A stretch of DNA of 64,000 nt from Acidobacteriota bacterium (GTDB taxonomy: Bacteria; Acidobacteriota; Blastocatellia; Pyrinomonadales; Pyrinomonadaceae). The stretch is taken from assembly GCA_019639175.1 (NCBI GenBank), contig JAHBSK010000010.1, positions 1 through 64,000 of the forward strand. The letters are read 5' to 3'. The stretch's first letter is position 1; each line of letters opens with the position of its first letter. The notes below the pieces were generated by a model, which saw nothing but the letters and a program-made list of their open reading frames with translations, was not told the origin of the DNA and did not search any database. A program made the position numbers and the translations under genes. Positions 1 to 9,269 of this stretch are shown here, one piece after another.

Positions 1-17
1 GTGCCGCACCGCATAAT

Positions 18-105
18 TTTGTTCGGTCAACTTAGGTTTTTCAATGCTCTCTAGTAAACAGAGCCTGACTTTAGACACTCATATTTCCGAACTTTGTTCG
101 ATCAA
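18..105. repeat. Pair of 13-bp direct repeats in upstream region
   Basis: The first 178 bases hold no gene that I can support. They do contain the 13-mer TTTGTTCGGTCAA at 18-30 and a one-mismatch copy, TTTGTTCGATCAA, at 93-105, in the same orientation and 75 bp apart. This could be a paired protein-binding site upstream of the small membrane protein gene, or chance; nothing else supports a function. Confidence 0.3.
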
Positions 106-178
106 TTATTGAGAAAATCCCCAAAATCTGTTTAACTATGATTTTACCCGGAGCATTCGCTGCCGGCGGATCGTAAAT

Positions 179-388
179 ATGAGCAACGCTAAGAAGAAAC
201 TAAGCAGAAGACAGTCCATTTTTATTTCTCTGGGAGTGGTCACAGTCGTTATCGGGACGCTTCTTTATTTTGAACAGATATCGGTGCTTTATCTGCTTGC
301 CACGATCTCACTCGTGGCCCTGCTGCTTGTTGTGGCGTTTTCCGACCTTCAGGAAATGGGAAAAGCCGTTCAAAGCGACAAACCTTAA
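179..388 (+). CDS. Small two-helix membrane protein
   Basis: Encodes 69 residues with a basic N-terminus (KKKLSRRQ) followed by two hydrophobic segments at about residues 14-30 and 34-54, and a short polar tail. This is the pattern of a small inner-membrane hairpin protein with both ends in the cytoplasm. It lies only 16 bp upstream of the secreted protease gene in the same orientation, so the two may share a transcript. I do not recognise a family. The start ATG follows an A/T-rich stretch with no strong Shine-Dalgarno sequence. It could be a chance frame, but its membrane topology and position argue for a real gene. Confidence 0.6.
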   Translation: MSNAKKKLSRRQSIFISLGVVTVVIGTLLYFEQISVLYLLATISLVALLLVVAFSDLQEMGKAVQSDKP

Positions 389-404
389 CCAGTTCTGTGA
401 GCCT

Positions 405-1721
405 ATGGTGAGGCTTTATTATTTTACAGCGGCCCTGATGTTCTGTGTCCTTCTCGGATCGCAGGCGTTCGGGTCGTTCGTGTTTTCATCGTCGGAACGC
501 GGCAGTACAGAGATCAGATGGACGCGTCGCGTGATCAGGGTCGCGGTTTCCAACTCGCTCTCTGACACCGCTCCCAACATAAAAAAGGGCAGCAATGTCA
601 CCGAAGCGGTGAAACGCAGCCTGGCAACCTGGGAAAACGAATTGGGAGTGCGATTTCAGGTCGTGTCGTCAGATGCGGCAAATGTCAGCCCGACGGGAAA
701 CTCGGGTGACGGCATTTCTCTGATAACCGCCGCTCCGACCGCAGAAAATTTGCAGATATTTGGCGAAAACGCACAGCATCTGCCGGCGATGACGCGCATA
801 TTCTTTGACCGCCGCGGACGCATCACCGAAGCCGACATCGTCCTTAATCCTATATTCCAATTTTCGACCGACGGCACATTTGGAACCTACGATCTTGAAT
901 CAGTGCTGGTTCATGAGATCGGCCATCTTTTGGGACTCGATCATCCGCCGATCTCGGCCGGTGTGATGTCCTCTCAAGTCGCCCGGAACGGATTGTACGG
1001 TGTGGAGCAGCTTTCTGGACGGCAGTTGAGCTTTGCCGATGTGGCACAGCTTAGGAGCATTTACGGCAGCACCAGCCGCTATGAAGAATGCTGCGGCGAG
1101 ATCCGCGGAAAGGTGACGCGTGAGGAGCGAACGGCAAACGATGACATTATCTGGCTGGAAGATGCCGAAACAGGACGCATCGCCGGTTCGGCCCTTGTCG
1201 GCGACCGGGGCCAGTTCTCCGTCAAAGGCCTGTCATCCGGCCTTTATTCGATCTATTTGCGGACGACCGGCGATGACGGCAGCGTGACTGATGAATTCAT
1301 TGAGACCATAGAATTGGCGACGGGCGAATCGTTCTCGATGGACGTTGCACCCCAGAATACCTTCGCCTCCAACACGCTTGAATTTCTCGGAGCAATGGGG
1401 CAGATGTCGAATGTTCCCGTTCAGGCCGAGCCGGGCGGTTCGCTTCTGCTGCAGCTTGCCGGACGTGTAGAGAAACGGCCGTTCAGCATAGGCTCAAGCT
1501 CGCCCTACATAATGATCGAAAATGACCCGAAAGCTGACCAGAGCCTTTCCGAACGCCTCGGCGTGGTTAGTGTCGAGATACGCATAGATGAGGAAACTCC
1601 AGCAGGACATTATTCCATTTTCATCAGATCCTCTGACGGTTCCAGATCGTACATGCCCGGAGCGATAGTGGTTTCGGAAAGCCGAGAAACATCGCTTTTG
1701 CGGAATCCACAGAAAAACTAG
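405..1721 (+). CDS. Secreted matrixin-like zinc metalloprotease
   Basis: A 438-residue protein with an N-terminal signal peptide (about residues 1-22, hydrophobic AALMFCVLLGSQAFG) and a metzincin active site HEIGHLLGLDH at 170-180: H170, H174 and H180 would bind zinc, E171 would be the catalytic base. The region before it, with a 'W..' segment and a beta strand, resembles the peptidase M10A/matrixin fold. After the catalytic domain there is a beta-sandwich segment at about 225-310 (IRGKV...GLYSIYL), like carboxypeptidase regulatory domains, and a final beta-rich domain. ATG 405 is preferred because it is followed directly by the signal peptide; the frame is open upstream to 270 but without protein-like content. 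Likely exported to the periplasm or outside; substrate unknown. Confidence 0.8.
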   Translation: MVRLYYFTAALMFCVLLGSQAFGSFVFSSSERGSTEIRWTRRVIRVAVSNSLSDTAPNIKKGSNVTEAVKRSLATWENELGVRFQVVSSDAANVSPTGNSGDGISLITAAPTAENLQIFGENAQHLPAMTRIFFDRRGRITEADIVLNPIFQFSTDGTFGTYDLESVLVHEIGHLLGLDHPPISAGVMSSQVARNGLYGVEQLSGRQLSFADVAQLRSIYGSTSRYEECCGEIRGKVTREERTANDDIIWLEDAETGRIAGSALVGDRGQFSVKGLSSGLYSIYLRTTGDDGSVTDEFIETIELATGESFSMDVAPQNTFASNTLEFLGAMGQMSNVPVQAEPGGSLLLQLAGRVEKRPFSIGSSSPYIMIENDPKADQSLSERLGVVSVEIRIDEETPAGHYSIFIRSSDGSRSYMPGAIVVSESRETSLLRNPQKN

Positions 1722-1759
1722 ACAAAACATTTGCATTTATTGAAATTTATTGCATAATT

Positions 1760-1856
1760 GTGAAGTTCACCTCCCCGGTGGACACCGAGCCGTGTGTGGT
1801 GAGGACGCACGGCGGATGGGCGGCGGCATGGGAGACGTCGCCCTTTTTAACTTCAC
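1760..1856 (+). ncRNA. Multi-stem structured RNA leader, riboswitch-like
   Basis: A 97-nt segment folds into a closed multi-branch junction. A closing stem of 8 bp pairs 1760-1767 (GTGAAGTT) with 1849-1856 (AACTTCAC). Inside are three hairpins: CACC/GGTG at 1768-1780; an 8-bp stem 1789-1796 with 1806-1813 and a 9-nt loop TGGTGAGGA; and an 8-bp stem 1818-1825 with 1836-1843 and a 10-nt loop GCATGGGAGA. The last hairpin is followed by five T (1844-1848), so it could also act as an intrinsic terminator. The element lies in the 304-bp gap before the transporter gene. I recognise no named riboswitch class. The pairing is read directly from sequence; the regulatory role is inference. Confidence 0.6.
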
Positions 1857-1923
1857 TTTTTCACTTGACGACAGACATAATAGGCGTAAACTTTACGTGA
1901 ATATCATCGGTGATGATCATACG

Positions 1924-1988
1924 GGATCATTGCAGGTGCTGATATATGTTGAACGAACCACATTTGACCGCTGGATCATCAATGATCC
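1924..1988 (+). promoter_or_regulatory. Mutually exclusive hairpins downstream of RNA leader
   Basis: Bases 1924-1932 (GGATCATTG) are perfectly complementary to 1980-1988 (CAATGATCC). The same 3' segment can instead pair locally: 1973-1978 (GGATCA) with 1983-1988 (TGATCC) around a TCAA tetraloop. Two alternative pairings for one strand, between a structured leader and a start codon at 2026, is the usual layout of an expression platform. The functional reading is inference. Confidence 0.4.
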
Positions 1989-2025
1989 GCGGTTTTACTT
2001 TTTGGGGATCGTTCCGAGTGGTGAA

Positions 2026-4026
2026 ATGAAAGAAAAGAAGGGCCGTTTCGTCAGGTGGCTGCTGAATGATCCGAAGGAAAACGATCTGGGTGCGGCCAGG
2101 CCGACTACCGTGCATCAGTACGGCTGGTGGAAAGTGATGTGTCTGACCGGCGTCGATTATTTTTCGACGCTTGGTTATCAGCCCGGAATTGCGATACTTG
2201 CTGCGGGAGCACTTTCACCCTTTGCCACGCTCGTCATAGTTCTGCTTACTCTGGCAGGAGCCTTGCCGCTTTATCGGCGTGTTGCTGAAGAAAGTCCTTA
2301 CGGTGACGGTTCGATATCGATGTTCGAACGGCTGATGTCACGCTGGAAGGGCAAGATGTTCGTACTCGTCCTGCTCGGATTTGTCGCAACGAGTTTTATC
2401 ATTACCATCACGCTTTCCTCGGCGGACGCAACAGCTCACATAATAGAAAACCCTTACGTTGTCAGCGATCTGGAATTTCTTGATCATCGTGTCATTGTCA
2501 CCATCGTCCTGGTATTGATGCTGGGAGCTGTTTTTCTAAGAGGATTTGGGGAAGTGATAGGCGTTGCAGTTATCATCGTCGGTATCTTTCTTTTAGTCAA
2601 TTTCGTTACGATCGGTTTTGGGCTATACGAGATCTTTTGGGTGTATCCTGACGCTATCCCCAACTGGCAGGCAATGCTGTGGACGCATTCGGAGGTGAAC
2701 GGCAGCATTATTATGCTCGTAGTTGTTTCGCTTGTAGTTTTCCCAAAACTCGCTCTTGGACTTTCCGGATTTGAAACAGGTGTGGTCGTGATGCCGCTTG
2801 TGAAAAGCGACGCTGTACCAGCCGATGTCAAAACAACAGATATGCACGTTTCGGCGCGTGACCTGACCGAATTTCCTACGGAAATGAAAGAGTATATCGA
2901 CAGCCGTATCGTCAATACAAAAAAACTGCTTACCTCAGCCGCAGTGATAATGAGCATATTTCTGATGGGAAGCAGCATCGTTACGACGATGTTGATACCC
3001 GCAACTGAACTACAGCCAGGCGGAAAGGCTTACGGCAGAGCGATCTCATTCATAGCTCACGAACACCTTGGCCACGGATTCGGCACGATCTATGACATTT
3101 CGACCATCGCTATATTGTGGTTTGCCGGTGCATCGGCAATGGCAGGGTTATTGAATATAGTTCCACGATACCTGCCGCGTTACGGTATGGCCCCAAGCTG
3201 GGCGTCAGCCACAAGGCCGCTTGTTCTGGTTTTTACCGCAATATCGATACTGGTTACGGTGATATTTGATGCTGATGTTACATCTCAGGGCGGTGCTTAT
3301 GCGACGGGTGTGCTTGTGCTGATGGCCTCGACCGGCCTGGTCGCTACTATCTCTGCCAGACGTAAACGGGAAAAGATCGCATGGCTCTATCTGGTGATCA
3401 CGCTCGTTTTCTTTTACACAACGATCGTAAACGTCATTGCTCAACCGGATGGGATCCAGATAGCCGGTGTTTTCATTTTGTCTATCATAACTGCATCATT
3501 TATCTCGCGGGTGATAAGGACCACTGAGCTGCGCGTAAATGCCATTCATCTGGACGATGCCGCACGCAAATTTGTCGAGGATATTTCCGAAGGCGAGATC
3601 AGGATCATTACGAACCGCCGCGAAGTAGGCAACGTGAGTGAATACCGATTCAAGGAGCATGAGAAGCGAATTGACAACCACATACCCGCAACTGATCCGG
3701 TGCTGTTCTTTGAGGTCGAGTTGGGTGACGCATCTGAATTTTCAGGTTCATTGAAAGTTCGCGGTGTGGACATTGACGGTTACAGGATATTACGCACAGA
3801 ATCGCCGGCAGTGCCGAACGCGATCGCAGGCCTTATGTTATATCTGCGAGATGAGACCGGTAAGATACCGCACGTCTATTTCGGCTGGAGCGAAGGGAAC
3901 CCGATAATGTATCTTATCCGCTATTTAATATTTGGCGAGGGCGACACGGCACCAGTGACAAGGGAAATTCTCCGGCAGGCCGAACCTGACCCTGAACTCA
4001 GGCCAAATGTTCATGTTGGCGGTTAA
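2026..4026 (+). CDS. APC-superfamily transporter with C-terminal cytosolic domain
   Basis: A 666-residue integral membrane protein with about 12 hydrophobic segments between residues 45 and 500 and a hydrophilic C-terminal domain of about 160 residues. The first segment ([19 protein letters not shown]) has the unwound TM1 pattern of the APC superfamily, and the general layout resembles KimA-type potassium importers and large amino acid permeases; substrate cannot be fixed from sequence. ATG 2026 is chosen because the preceding open frame from 1750 has no membrane or domain content and overlaps the structured leader. It is preceded by a structured RNA, suggesting ligand- or ion-dependent control. 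Its end overlaps the convergent zinc ribbon gene by 4 bp. Confidence 0.7.
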   Translation: MKEKKGRFVRWLLNDPKENDLGAARPTTVHQYGWWKVMCLTGVDYFSTLGYQPGIAILAAGALSPFATLVIVLLTLAGALPLYRRVAEESPYGDGSISMFERLMSRWKGKMFVLVLLGFVATSFIITITLSSADATAHIIENPYVVSDLEFLDHRVIVTIVLVLMLGAVFLRGFGEVIGVAVIIVGIFLLVNFVTIGFGLYEIFWVYPDAIPNWQAMLWTHSEVNGSIIMLVVVSLVVFPKLALGLSGFETGVVVMPLVKSDAVPADVKTTDMHVSARDLTEFPTEMKEYIDSRIVNTKKLLTSAAVIMSIFLMGSSIVTTMLIPATELQPGGKAYGRAISFIAHEHLGHGFGTIYDISTIAILWFAGASAMAGLLNIVPRYLPRYGMAPSWASATRPLVLVFTAISILVTVIFDADVTSQGGAYATGVLVLMASTGLVATISARRKREKIAWLYLVITLVFFYTTIVNVIAQPDGIQIAGVFILSIITASFISRVIRTTELRVNAIHLDDAARKFVEDISEGEIRIITNRREVGNVSEYRFKEHEKRIDNHIPATDPVLFFEVELGDASEFSGSLKVRGVDIDGYRILRTESPAVPNAIAGLMLYLRDETGKIPHVYFGWSEGNPIMYLIRYLIFGEGDTAPVTREILRQAEPDPELRPNVHVGG

Positions 4027-4418
4027 TCCTGACCGTAGTCAGGCGGCTGAAGCAGTGACGGATTCATATCCAGATAGCACGAACGGCAATAAACGGGACG
4101 GCCTTGTGACGGGTAGAAGGGAACAGTTGTGCGTTCGCCGCAGCGGGCGCAATTTACCGCGACCTCAACCTTTTGCGGAATGCCCGATTCCTGCGCCAGG
4201 GCAACGGCGGCAATTCTTTCATTTTTGGCGCGTTTGCAGTCACGGCAGCGTTTCGGCGGGTTCAGCAGATTCTTGTCCCGAAAAAATACCTGCTCTCCTG
4301 ACGTCCAGATGAAATTTGAGCCGCAGTCCGAACAAATAATGTTTACGTCCTCAAACTCTGCCTCAGCGGATCGTGAAGAGTCAGTTAAATTGTTTCTGCT
4401 AATATCTCCTTCTGACAT
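4023..4418 (-). CDS. Double zinc-ribbon protein
   Basis: A 131-residue soluble protein with four CxxC knuckles: C29/C32 and C58/C61 form one probable zinc ribbon, C90/C93 and C111/C114 a second. The first resembles the 'probable zinc-ribbon' module (C-S-D-C, then C-R-D-C after a stretch with [14 protein letters not shown]), the second the CxxCx12-20CxxC type near CARCGE and CRSCY. Such proteins often bind nucleic acid or act as adaptors; the partner is unknown. ATG 4418 is used; an in-frame TTG at 4442 would add eight residues. The 3' end overlaps the convergent transporter gene by 4 bp, so transcripts from both strands overlap. Confidence 0.7.
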   Translation of the reverse strand: MSEGDISRNNLTDSSRSAEAEFEDVNIICSDCGSNFIWTSGEQVFFRDKNLLNPPKRCRDCKRAKNERIAAVALAQESGIPQKVEVAVNCARCGERTTVPFYPSQGRPVYCRSCYLDMNPSLLQPPDYGQD

Positions 4419-4667
4419 TGCCTGAATCAGGGCGTCCAGCAAACGCCGTGCAGCCTGCTCCTGTTAGTTTTACTCCGATCAAAACGCCCTGACCGCCGCT
4501 TCGTTGTGATACGAAGCGGTTATGCCGGAACATTGGAACCGAGAGCATTCGTCGCAGGGTGAGGCGACAACATAGAGCTGTTTCGGGTCAACTGCGACAA
4601 TATAACTATCAACTTTTAGTGTCAAGCGCCGACGATTTGCACAGCGACGGATGTTTTGGAAAGATAA

Positions 4668-5948
4668 ATGGATATGGTCAATATTCTTGTTGTCGGATCG
4701 GGCGGCCGCGAACACGCGATCTGTCATGCCTTTTCGCGTTCATCGGCGGTGTCAAAAATACTCTGTGCGAATGGAAACGCAGGCATCGCCGATGTCGCGG
4801 AGCTTGTGGACATAAGGCCGGATGATATTTCTGCACTTGCCGACCTTGCCGAGAAGCGCGGGATCGACATCACCTTCGTGGGCGGCGAAACGTCGCTTGC
4901 TTTGGGCATCGTTGACGAATTTGAAAAAAGAGGCATGCGGATCGTCGGCGCGTCAAAAGCGGCTGCGAGGCTTGAGGCGAGCAAATCCTTCGCAAAGGAT
5001 TTTATGCGGCGTCATGGCATTCCCACGGCGGCATACCGCACAGCAAATGCACCAGCCGAGGCTATTGAGATTCTCAGGTCAGGCGAATTTGGCGATGAGA
5101 ACGCGCCGGTAGTCGTGAAAGCGGACGGCCTGGCGGCGGGAAAAGGCGTCGTTGTCGCGGCTGACCGAAACGAGGCGGAAGCAGCGATAAACGAACTGGA
5201 AACTCTGGTCGGAGCAGACGCCGCTGCGTCCATCGTGCTTGAAGAATGTCTTTTTGGCAGGGAAGTTTCGCTGATAATGTTCTGCGACGGCGAGAATTAT
5301 GCCCTGATGCCGCCTACACGCGACCACAAACGCATAGGCGAAGGCGACACCGGCCCGAACACAGGCGGAATGGGCACGATAACCGATGACAGGCTTCTTT
5401 CAAAAGAACAGACCGAAGAGATCGTCGAAACCGTGATCGAACCTACCCTGAAAGGTTGTAAGGAAGAAGGTTTTCCGTTCAAGGGAATACTTTTTCTCGG
5501 CCTGATGATGACGGACCGCGGACCAAAGGTCCTGGAATACAACGTCCGTTTCGGCGACCCCGAAACGCAGTCGATACTTGTTAGGTTGGAGACCGACCTT
5601 GTTGAAATTTGCGAAGCGATGATCGGAGGCCGTCTGAATGAGATTGAAATAAAATGGAAAGAAGGAAACTCTGCCTGTGTAATTCTTGCATCCGAAGGCT
5701 ATCCGGGAAAGGCCCGAACGGGTGACATCATAAACGGCCTGGACGATGCGGCAGAGCTTTCCGATGTGACTATTTTTCATGCCGGTACAGGCCGGAATGC
5801 CGAAGGCGGATTTGTTACCGCGGGCGGACGCGTGCTCGGCGTGACCGCCGTCGGCGATGACCTCGACAACGCCCTCACAAAAGCCTACGAAGGCGTGAGC
5901 AACATATCATGGCTGGGAATGAAATATCGCAGGGATATAGGTTTGTAG
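4668..5948 (+). CDS. purD: Phosphoribosylamine-glycine ligase
   Basis: GAR synthetase, the second step of de novo purine synthesis: joins glycine to 5-phosphoribosylamine using ATP, in the cytoplasm. The 426 residues match the usual length. The N-terminal Rossmann-like start VVGSGGREHAI, the ATP-grasp core (VVVKADGLAAGKGVV, about 145-160), the GPNTGGMGT motif and FGDPETQ near the metal site are all present. The GGAAAG before ATG 4668 supports that start; a second ATG lies two codons downstream. It stands alone here rather than in a pur cluster. The 225 bp upstream, up to the divergent zinc ribbon gene, contain no gene that I can support. Confidence 0.95.
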   Translation: MDMVNILVVGSGGREHAICHAFSRSSAVSKILCANGNAGIADVAELVDIRPDDISALADLAEKRGIDITFVGGETSLALGIVDEFEKRGMRIVGASKAAARLEASKSFAKDFMRRHGIPTAAYRTANAPAEAIEILRSGEFGDENAPVVVKADGLAAGKGVVVAADRNEAEAAINELETLVGADAAASIVLEECLFGREVSLIMFCDGENYALMPPTRDHKRIGEGDTGPNTGGMGTITDDRLLSKEQTEEIVETVIEPTLKGCKEEGFPFKGILFLGLMMTDRGPKVLEYNVRFGDPETQSILVRLETDLVEICEAMIGGRLNEIEIKWKEGNSACVILASEGYPGKARTGDIINGLDDAAELSDVTIFHAGTGRNAEGGFVTAGGRVLGVTAVGDDLDNALTKAYEGVSNISWLGMKYRRDIGL

Positions 5949-5963
5949 GATTCTTCTGCCCTA

Positions 5964-6362
5964 TCATTTGCCATCTACTCGCGATTCTATAATGGTCACT
6001 TGAGCGTAATCCTTGGTGCTTATTCGCATGCTATTCCAGCCGACAGAATGCCGCCAACTAAACTCGACATGGAACTTTGTCTGAGCCGGAAAGCCTATGA
6101 GCCGCCAGTTGCTTAAGCAGGAGGCCACATCATTCACATCAGTGAATTTCGCACGAAATGCTTTGACTTCCGTGGGCTGATTGTTGTCACCGATCTTGAA
6201 CGAGTAACTATCCGTAAACGTAATATTTGCCTGCTTTGTATGATCCGCAAGGTCTAAGAAACAAACTGATGTCAATACCAATGGAGATTTCGTTGGACTT
6301 TGAGCCTCCAAAGAGATCGCCATAGCCATAAACACAATTATTGCCAAGATCAGATGTTTCAT
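5964..6362 (-). CDS. Small secreted protein of unknown function
   Basis: Encodes 132 residues: a clear signal peptide (MKHLILAIIVFMAMAISLEA, cleavage probably after ALEA-type residue 20) and a mature part of about 110 residues rich in beta-type alternation. Two cysteines (in SVCFLDL and SCLSNW) could form a disulphide in the periplasm. I recognise no family. It lies convergent to purD with a 15-bp gap and 41 bp after the end-to-start gap from aroC, same strand as aroC, so it is downstream of neither strongly. Function unknown. Confidence 0.6.
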   Translation of the reverse strand: MKHLILAIIVFMAMAISLEAQSPTKSPLVLTSVCFLDLADHTKQANITFTDSYSFKIGDNNQPTEVKAFRAKFTDVNDVASCLSNWRLIGFPAQTKFHVEFSWRHSVGWNSMRISTKDYAQVTIIESRVDGK

Positions 6363-6403
6363 TTCATAGTTTCCCGTTTAAGGTTATTGCCAAGATTTTT
6401 TGA

Positions 6404-7684
6404 TCAGTAATCTTGCAGCGATCTGTTGTAGCCGTCAAAATTCCGCTTCATTTCTTCTATCGAATCGCCGCCGAATTTTTCTCGCATGGCGTTAGCGAGG
6501 ACGATGGCGAGCATTGCTTCGCCTATTACGCCAGCAGCAGGAACAGCGGTGATGTCGGAGCGTTCAAATGCCGCCGGGCTAACTTCCTTGGTGTTTATAT
6601 CAACCGAGTTAAGAGATTTTTTTAGAGTCGCGATGGGTTTCAGATAGCCGCGAACGCGAAGCTCCTCACCGTTCGTTATACCGCCCTCGAAGCCGCCGGC
6701 GCGATTCGTTCTGCGAACGAATCGAGACTGGAGACTGGAGACCGGAGACTGGAGACCGGAGACCGGAATTCCCGGTTTGTCTCCTGACTCCTGTCTCCTG
6801 TCTGTTGTCTCCTGCCCGTCTGTTGTCTCCTGTCTGTCCCCTGTCTCAAAGAAAATCTCATCATGAACCTCAGAGCCGGGTTTTGAGGCATTTGCGACGC
6901 CGGTCCCGATCTCGACCGCCTTGACCGCGTGGATCGACATCACGGCACGGGCTATGCGTCCGTCGAGCTTTTCTTCCCACGAAGTATGCGACCCCAAACC
7001 GACCGGAAGCCCTTTTGCTACGACCTCAAAGATGCCGCCGAGCGTGTCGCCGTTCGCCTTTGCGTCGTCTATGTGGGCGATCATTTCGGCTTCGATGCCT
7101 TTGTCCGCACAGGCAAGCGGCGAGTCCTGCGATATGGCGGCGATCTGTTCCCATGACGCATCTATCGGCGTTTCCGGCACGGCGCCGAGCTTAGCGACGT
7201 GGCTTCGCACTTCAATTCCAAAATGTGCAAGAAGCTGTTTCGCGACCGCTCCGGCGGCAACACGCGCCGCCGTTTCACGGGCTGAAGCCCGTTCGAGAAT
7301 GTTCCTCAGGTCGCGCGCCTGATATTTTTGCCCGCCCGCAAGGTCGGCGTGGCCGGGACGCGGACGCGTGACGATACGAGGATTTTTCGGCTGTTCGGCG
7401 ACCTCTTTTGCCGACATCACTTCCGTCCAGTGGACGAAATCCTTGTTCTCTATCATAAGAGCGACCGGAGAGCCGAGAGCTTTTCCGTGACGTACGCCTG
7501 ACAGGACCGCCGCCGTGTCAGTTTCGATCTTCATACGGCCGCCGCGTCCGTAACCCTGCTGCCGCCGCCACAGTTCATGGTCGATAGCCGCCTGGTCGAT
7601 AGGCAATCCTGCCGGAACGCCTTCGATTATTGTGACCAATGCCGGGCCGTGAGATTCGCCTGCGGTTGTGAATTTAAAATGCAT
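6404..7684 (-). CDS. aroC: Chorismate synthase with a repeat-derived insertion
   Basis: Converts 5-enolpyruvylshikimate 3-phosphate to chorismate, last step of the shikimate pathway, with reduced FMN. The signatures GESHGPAL near the N-terminus, RPRPGHADL at about 110, and FEGGITNGE late in the protein are present. The product is 426 residues, longer than the usual 360-390, because about 40 residues rich in Gln, Thr, Asp and Ser sit between EVHDEIFFE and the conserved [11 protein letters not shown]. That insertion is encoded by a short-repeat block (separate entry) and keeps the reading frame. ATG 7684 is chosen as the family start; an upstream extension to 7717 is not conserved-looking. Confidence 0.93.
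   Translation of the reverse strand: MHFKFTTAGESHGPALVTIIEGVPAGLPIDQAAIDHELWRRQQGYGRGGRMKIETDTAAVLSGVRHGKALGSPVALMIENKDFVHWTEVMSAKEVAEQPKNPRIVTRPRPGHADLAGGQKYQARDLRNILERASARETAARVAAGAVAKQLLAHFGIEVRSHVAKLGAVPETPIDASWEQIAAISQDSPLACADKGIEAEMIAHIDDAKANGDTLGGIFEVVAKGLPVGLGSHTSWEEKLDGRIARAVMSIHAVKAVEIGTGVANASKPGSEVHDEIFFETGDRQETTDGQETTDRRQESGDKPGIPVSGLQSPVSSLQSRFVRRTNRAGGFEGGITNGEELRVRGYLKPIATLKKSLNSVDINTKEVSPAAFERSDITAVPAAGVIGEAMLAIVLANAMREKFGGDSIEEMKRNFDGYNRSLQDY
6724..6847. repeat. Inverted array of short GAGACTGG/CCTGTCTC repeats inside aroC
   Basis: On the plus strand 6724-6766 is a run of GAGACTGGA / GAGACCGGA units, and 6779-6847 is a run of the complementary type (GTCTCCTG, TGTCTCC, CCTGTCTC), joined by a short AATTCCCGG spacer. 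The two arms can pair in an imperfect long hairpin. The block is in frame with aroC and translated. Its composition differs from the surrounding gene, which marks it as an inserted repeat rather than protein sequence evolved in place. Confidence 0.75.
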
Positions 7685-7807
7685 TGTGTTTATTTTGCCA
7701 CAGAGACGCTGAGACACAGAGAGGAAGAGAGCATTTTTGCCCGTTAATTATGCAAATGGGACATATAGGTCTTATAGGACGCATAGGACTTATAAAGAAC
7801 CCGGTCG

Positions 7808-8698
7808 CTATCGCTCCCGGTTCTGACTTGAAGTACGCTTTCGGAAGACGATCAAACCGACGCTTGCGAGTATCAAAATGCCTCCGAAAAGCGTCTGCGG
7901 CGGCAGAGTCTCACCCAGTGTCAGGTTGCCGATGATGACCGCTATCAGCGGTGTCACGAGCGAGATCATCATCGCCTTGGTCGATTCTATCCGAGCAAGC
8001 AGCCAGTAATAAAGCCAGAATGCCGCGACCGTTCCGACTATCGCCAAATAGGCGACAGAACCTATTGCCTGCCAACTCCAGTTATGTGCGAATGGCGAAC
8101 CTTCGACCGCCAGAGAATAAATTATCAGAACCGGAAGTCCGCACAGCATCTGCCACAGCACGATCGATGCAGGATCCATTCCCGTCGCCTTTGCCTTTAT
8201 CAGGATCGACGCCTGAGCCGCAGCAAACGCTCCGATAACTATTGCGACCGATCCGGCAAATGCCATCACGCTTTCAACCCGAAGCTGATCGGCAAATATC
8301 ACGGCAACGCCGACGATGCCCAACAGCACGGCGATCACTTTTAGTTTTGTAATGCGTTCGGCGGGCAAAAATATCCACGCCAAAACAAGGCCGAAAACAG
8401 TGATGGTCGCCTGCAGCACCGCGGCAAGCCCCGATGAAATATACTGCTCGCTCCAAAAAACGGTGCTGTAATTTATCGAGAACTGAAGCAGGCCCGTCAA
8501 TATCAGCAATCGCCACTGAGACGAGCCTTTCGGCATCGGCAGTTTGCGGATGAGAATGACCGGAAGAAGTATCGCGGCGGAGAGAATGAACCTTGCCACG
8601 GCGAATGTTATCGGCGGCAGGTCGTCCAGACCGAATTTGATAAAAACCCACGTTGTGCCCCAGATCAGGCATAAAATGACCCAGATAATGACCGTCAT
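7808..8698 (-). CDS. EamA/DMT-family exporter
   Basis: A 296-residue membrane protein with ten hydrophobic helices in two homologous halves, the layout of EamA (drug/metabolite transporter) proteins. The start WVILCLIWGTTWVFIKFGL is typical of the first EamA helix, with the conserved GxxW. It probably exports small metabolites through the inner membrane; substrate not predictable. It starts 12 bp after the end of rsmD, so it is the last gene of recG-rsmD-eamA. The 123 bp between it and aroC carry an A/G-rich stretch with CAGAGACGCTGAGACACAG at about 7700, a common form of short intergenic repeat. Confidence 0.85.
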   Translation of the reverse strand: MTVIIWVILCLIWGTTWVFIKFGLDDLPPITFAVARFILSAAILLPVILIRKLPMPKGSSQWRLLILTGLLQFSINYSTVFWSEQYISSGLAAVLQATITVFGLVLAWIFLPAERITKLKVIAVLLGIVGVAVIFADQLRVESVMAFAGSVAIVIGAFAAAQASILIKAKATGMDPASIVLWQMLCGLPVLIIYSLAVEGSPFAHNWSWQAIGSVAYLAIVGTVAAFWLYYWLLARIESTKAMMISLVTPLIAVIIGNLTLGETLPPQTLFGGILILASVGLIVFRKRTSSQNRER

Positions 8699-8710
8699 TG
8701 CTTTCCTGCC

Positions 8711-9265
8711 TTAATCTCTTTCATAAAAACTCACACGGGTTTCGCCCTGTTTCAGTATGCGCCAACGGCGCAGTTCGCCGTAGCTGTCCGGCAGAGGATT
8801 TTTTGCGTGATGTTCGGCCAGCAGAATGCCGCCGTCCAGCAAAAGCGTGCCGCCGGGCTTGCTAAATTCATACAGGACAAGCGCATAGTCGGTCGAATAC
8901 GGCGGGTCGTAAAAAGCGATGTTCCAGCCCAGCGGATGTTCGCGGCCGCAGAAGGTCTCTGCCGAGAGGTCAAGCACTTCGGTCTGCTCTTCGGGAATGC
9001 CGAGATTGTCCAGATTCTGCTCGATAAGCGCACACGAACGGCGCGAACGGTCAACAAAGGTCGCATGTGCGGCTCCGCGTGAAAGAGCCTCAATGCCCAT
9101 TGCTCCAGTTCCGGCGCAAAGATCAAGAAACCTCGTTTCCTCGTCAATTCGCGGAGCTAGAATATTGAACAACGTCTCACGCAGGCGGTCTGACGTAGGC
9201 CGCGTCCTGTTGTCCGCCGGGCTTTTTAAAACACGGCCTCCGTAAATACCGCCGATCACACGCAT
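8711..9265 (-). CDS. rsmD: 16S rRNA (guanine-966-N2)-methyltransferase
   Basis: Methylates G966 of 16S rRNA in the 30S subunit, using S-adenosylmethionine. The 184 residues match the family in size. It begins MRVIGGIYGGRVL, has the SAM-binding glycine motif LDLCAGTGAMGIEALSRG at about 46-64 and the N6/N2-methylase catalytic tetrad DPPY at about 119-122. It lies 4 bp downstream of recG and 12 bp upstream of the EamA gene, so it is clearly co-transcribed. Confidence 0.93.
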   Translation of the reverse strand: MRVIGGIYGGRVLKSPADNRTRPTSDRLRETLFNILAPRIDEETRFLDLCAGTGAMGIEALSRGAAHATFVDRSRRSCALIEQNLDNLGIPEEQTEVLDLSAETFCGREHPLGWNIAFYDPPYSTDYALVLYEFSKPGGTLLLDGGILLAEHHAKNPLPDSYGELRRWRILKQGETRVSFYERD

Positions 9266-9269
9266 ACTT

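Noticed and set aside
1760..1856. c-di-AMP (ydaO), guanidine (ykkC), magnesium (M-box) or manganese (yybP) riboswitch identity
   Set aside because: The conserved sequence elements I know for these classes are not present; left as unclassified.
1750..2025. Upstream extension of the transporter frame by 92 residues
   Set aside because: The frame is open but has no membrane or domain content, and overlaps strongly paired RNA stems. ATG 2026 fits the normal start of such transporters.
4479..4727. 82-residue frame on the minus strand upstream of the zinc ribbon gene
   Set aside because: Its first part lies antisense to purD, there is no ribosome-binding site or recognised domain; a short peptide cannot be excluded but is not supported.
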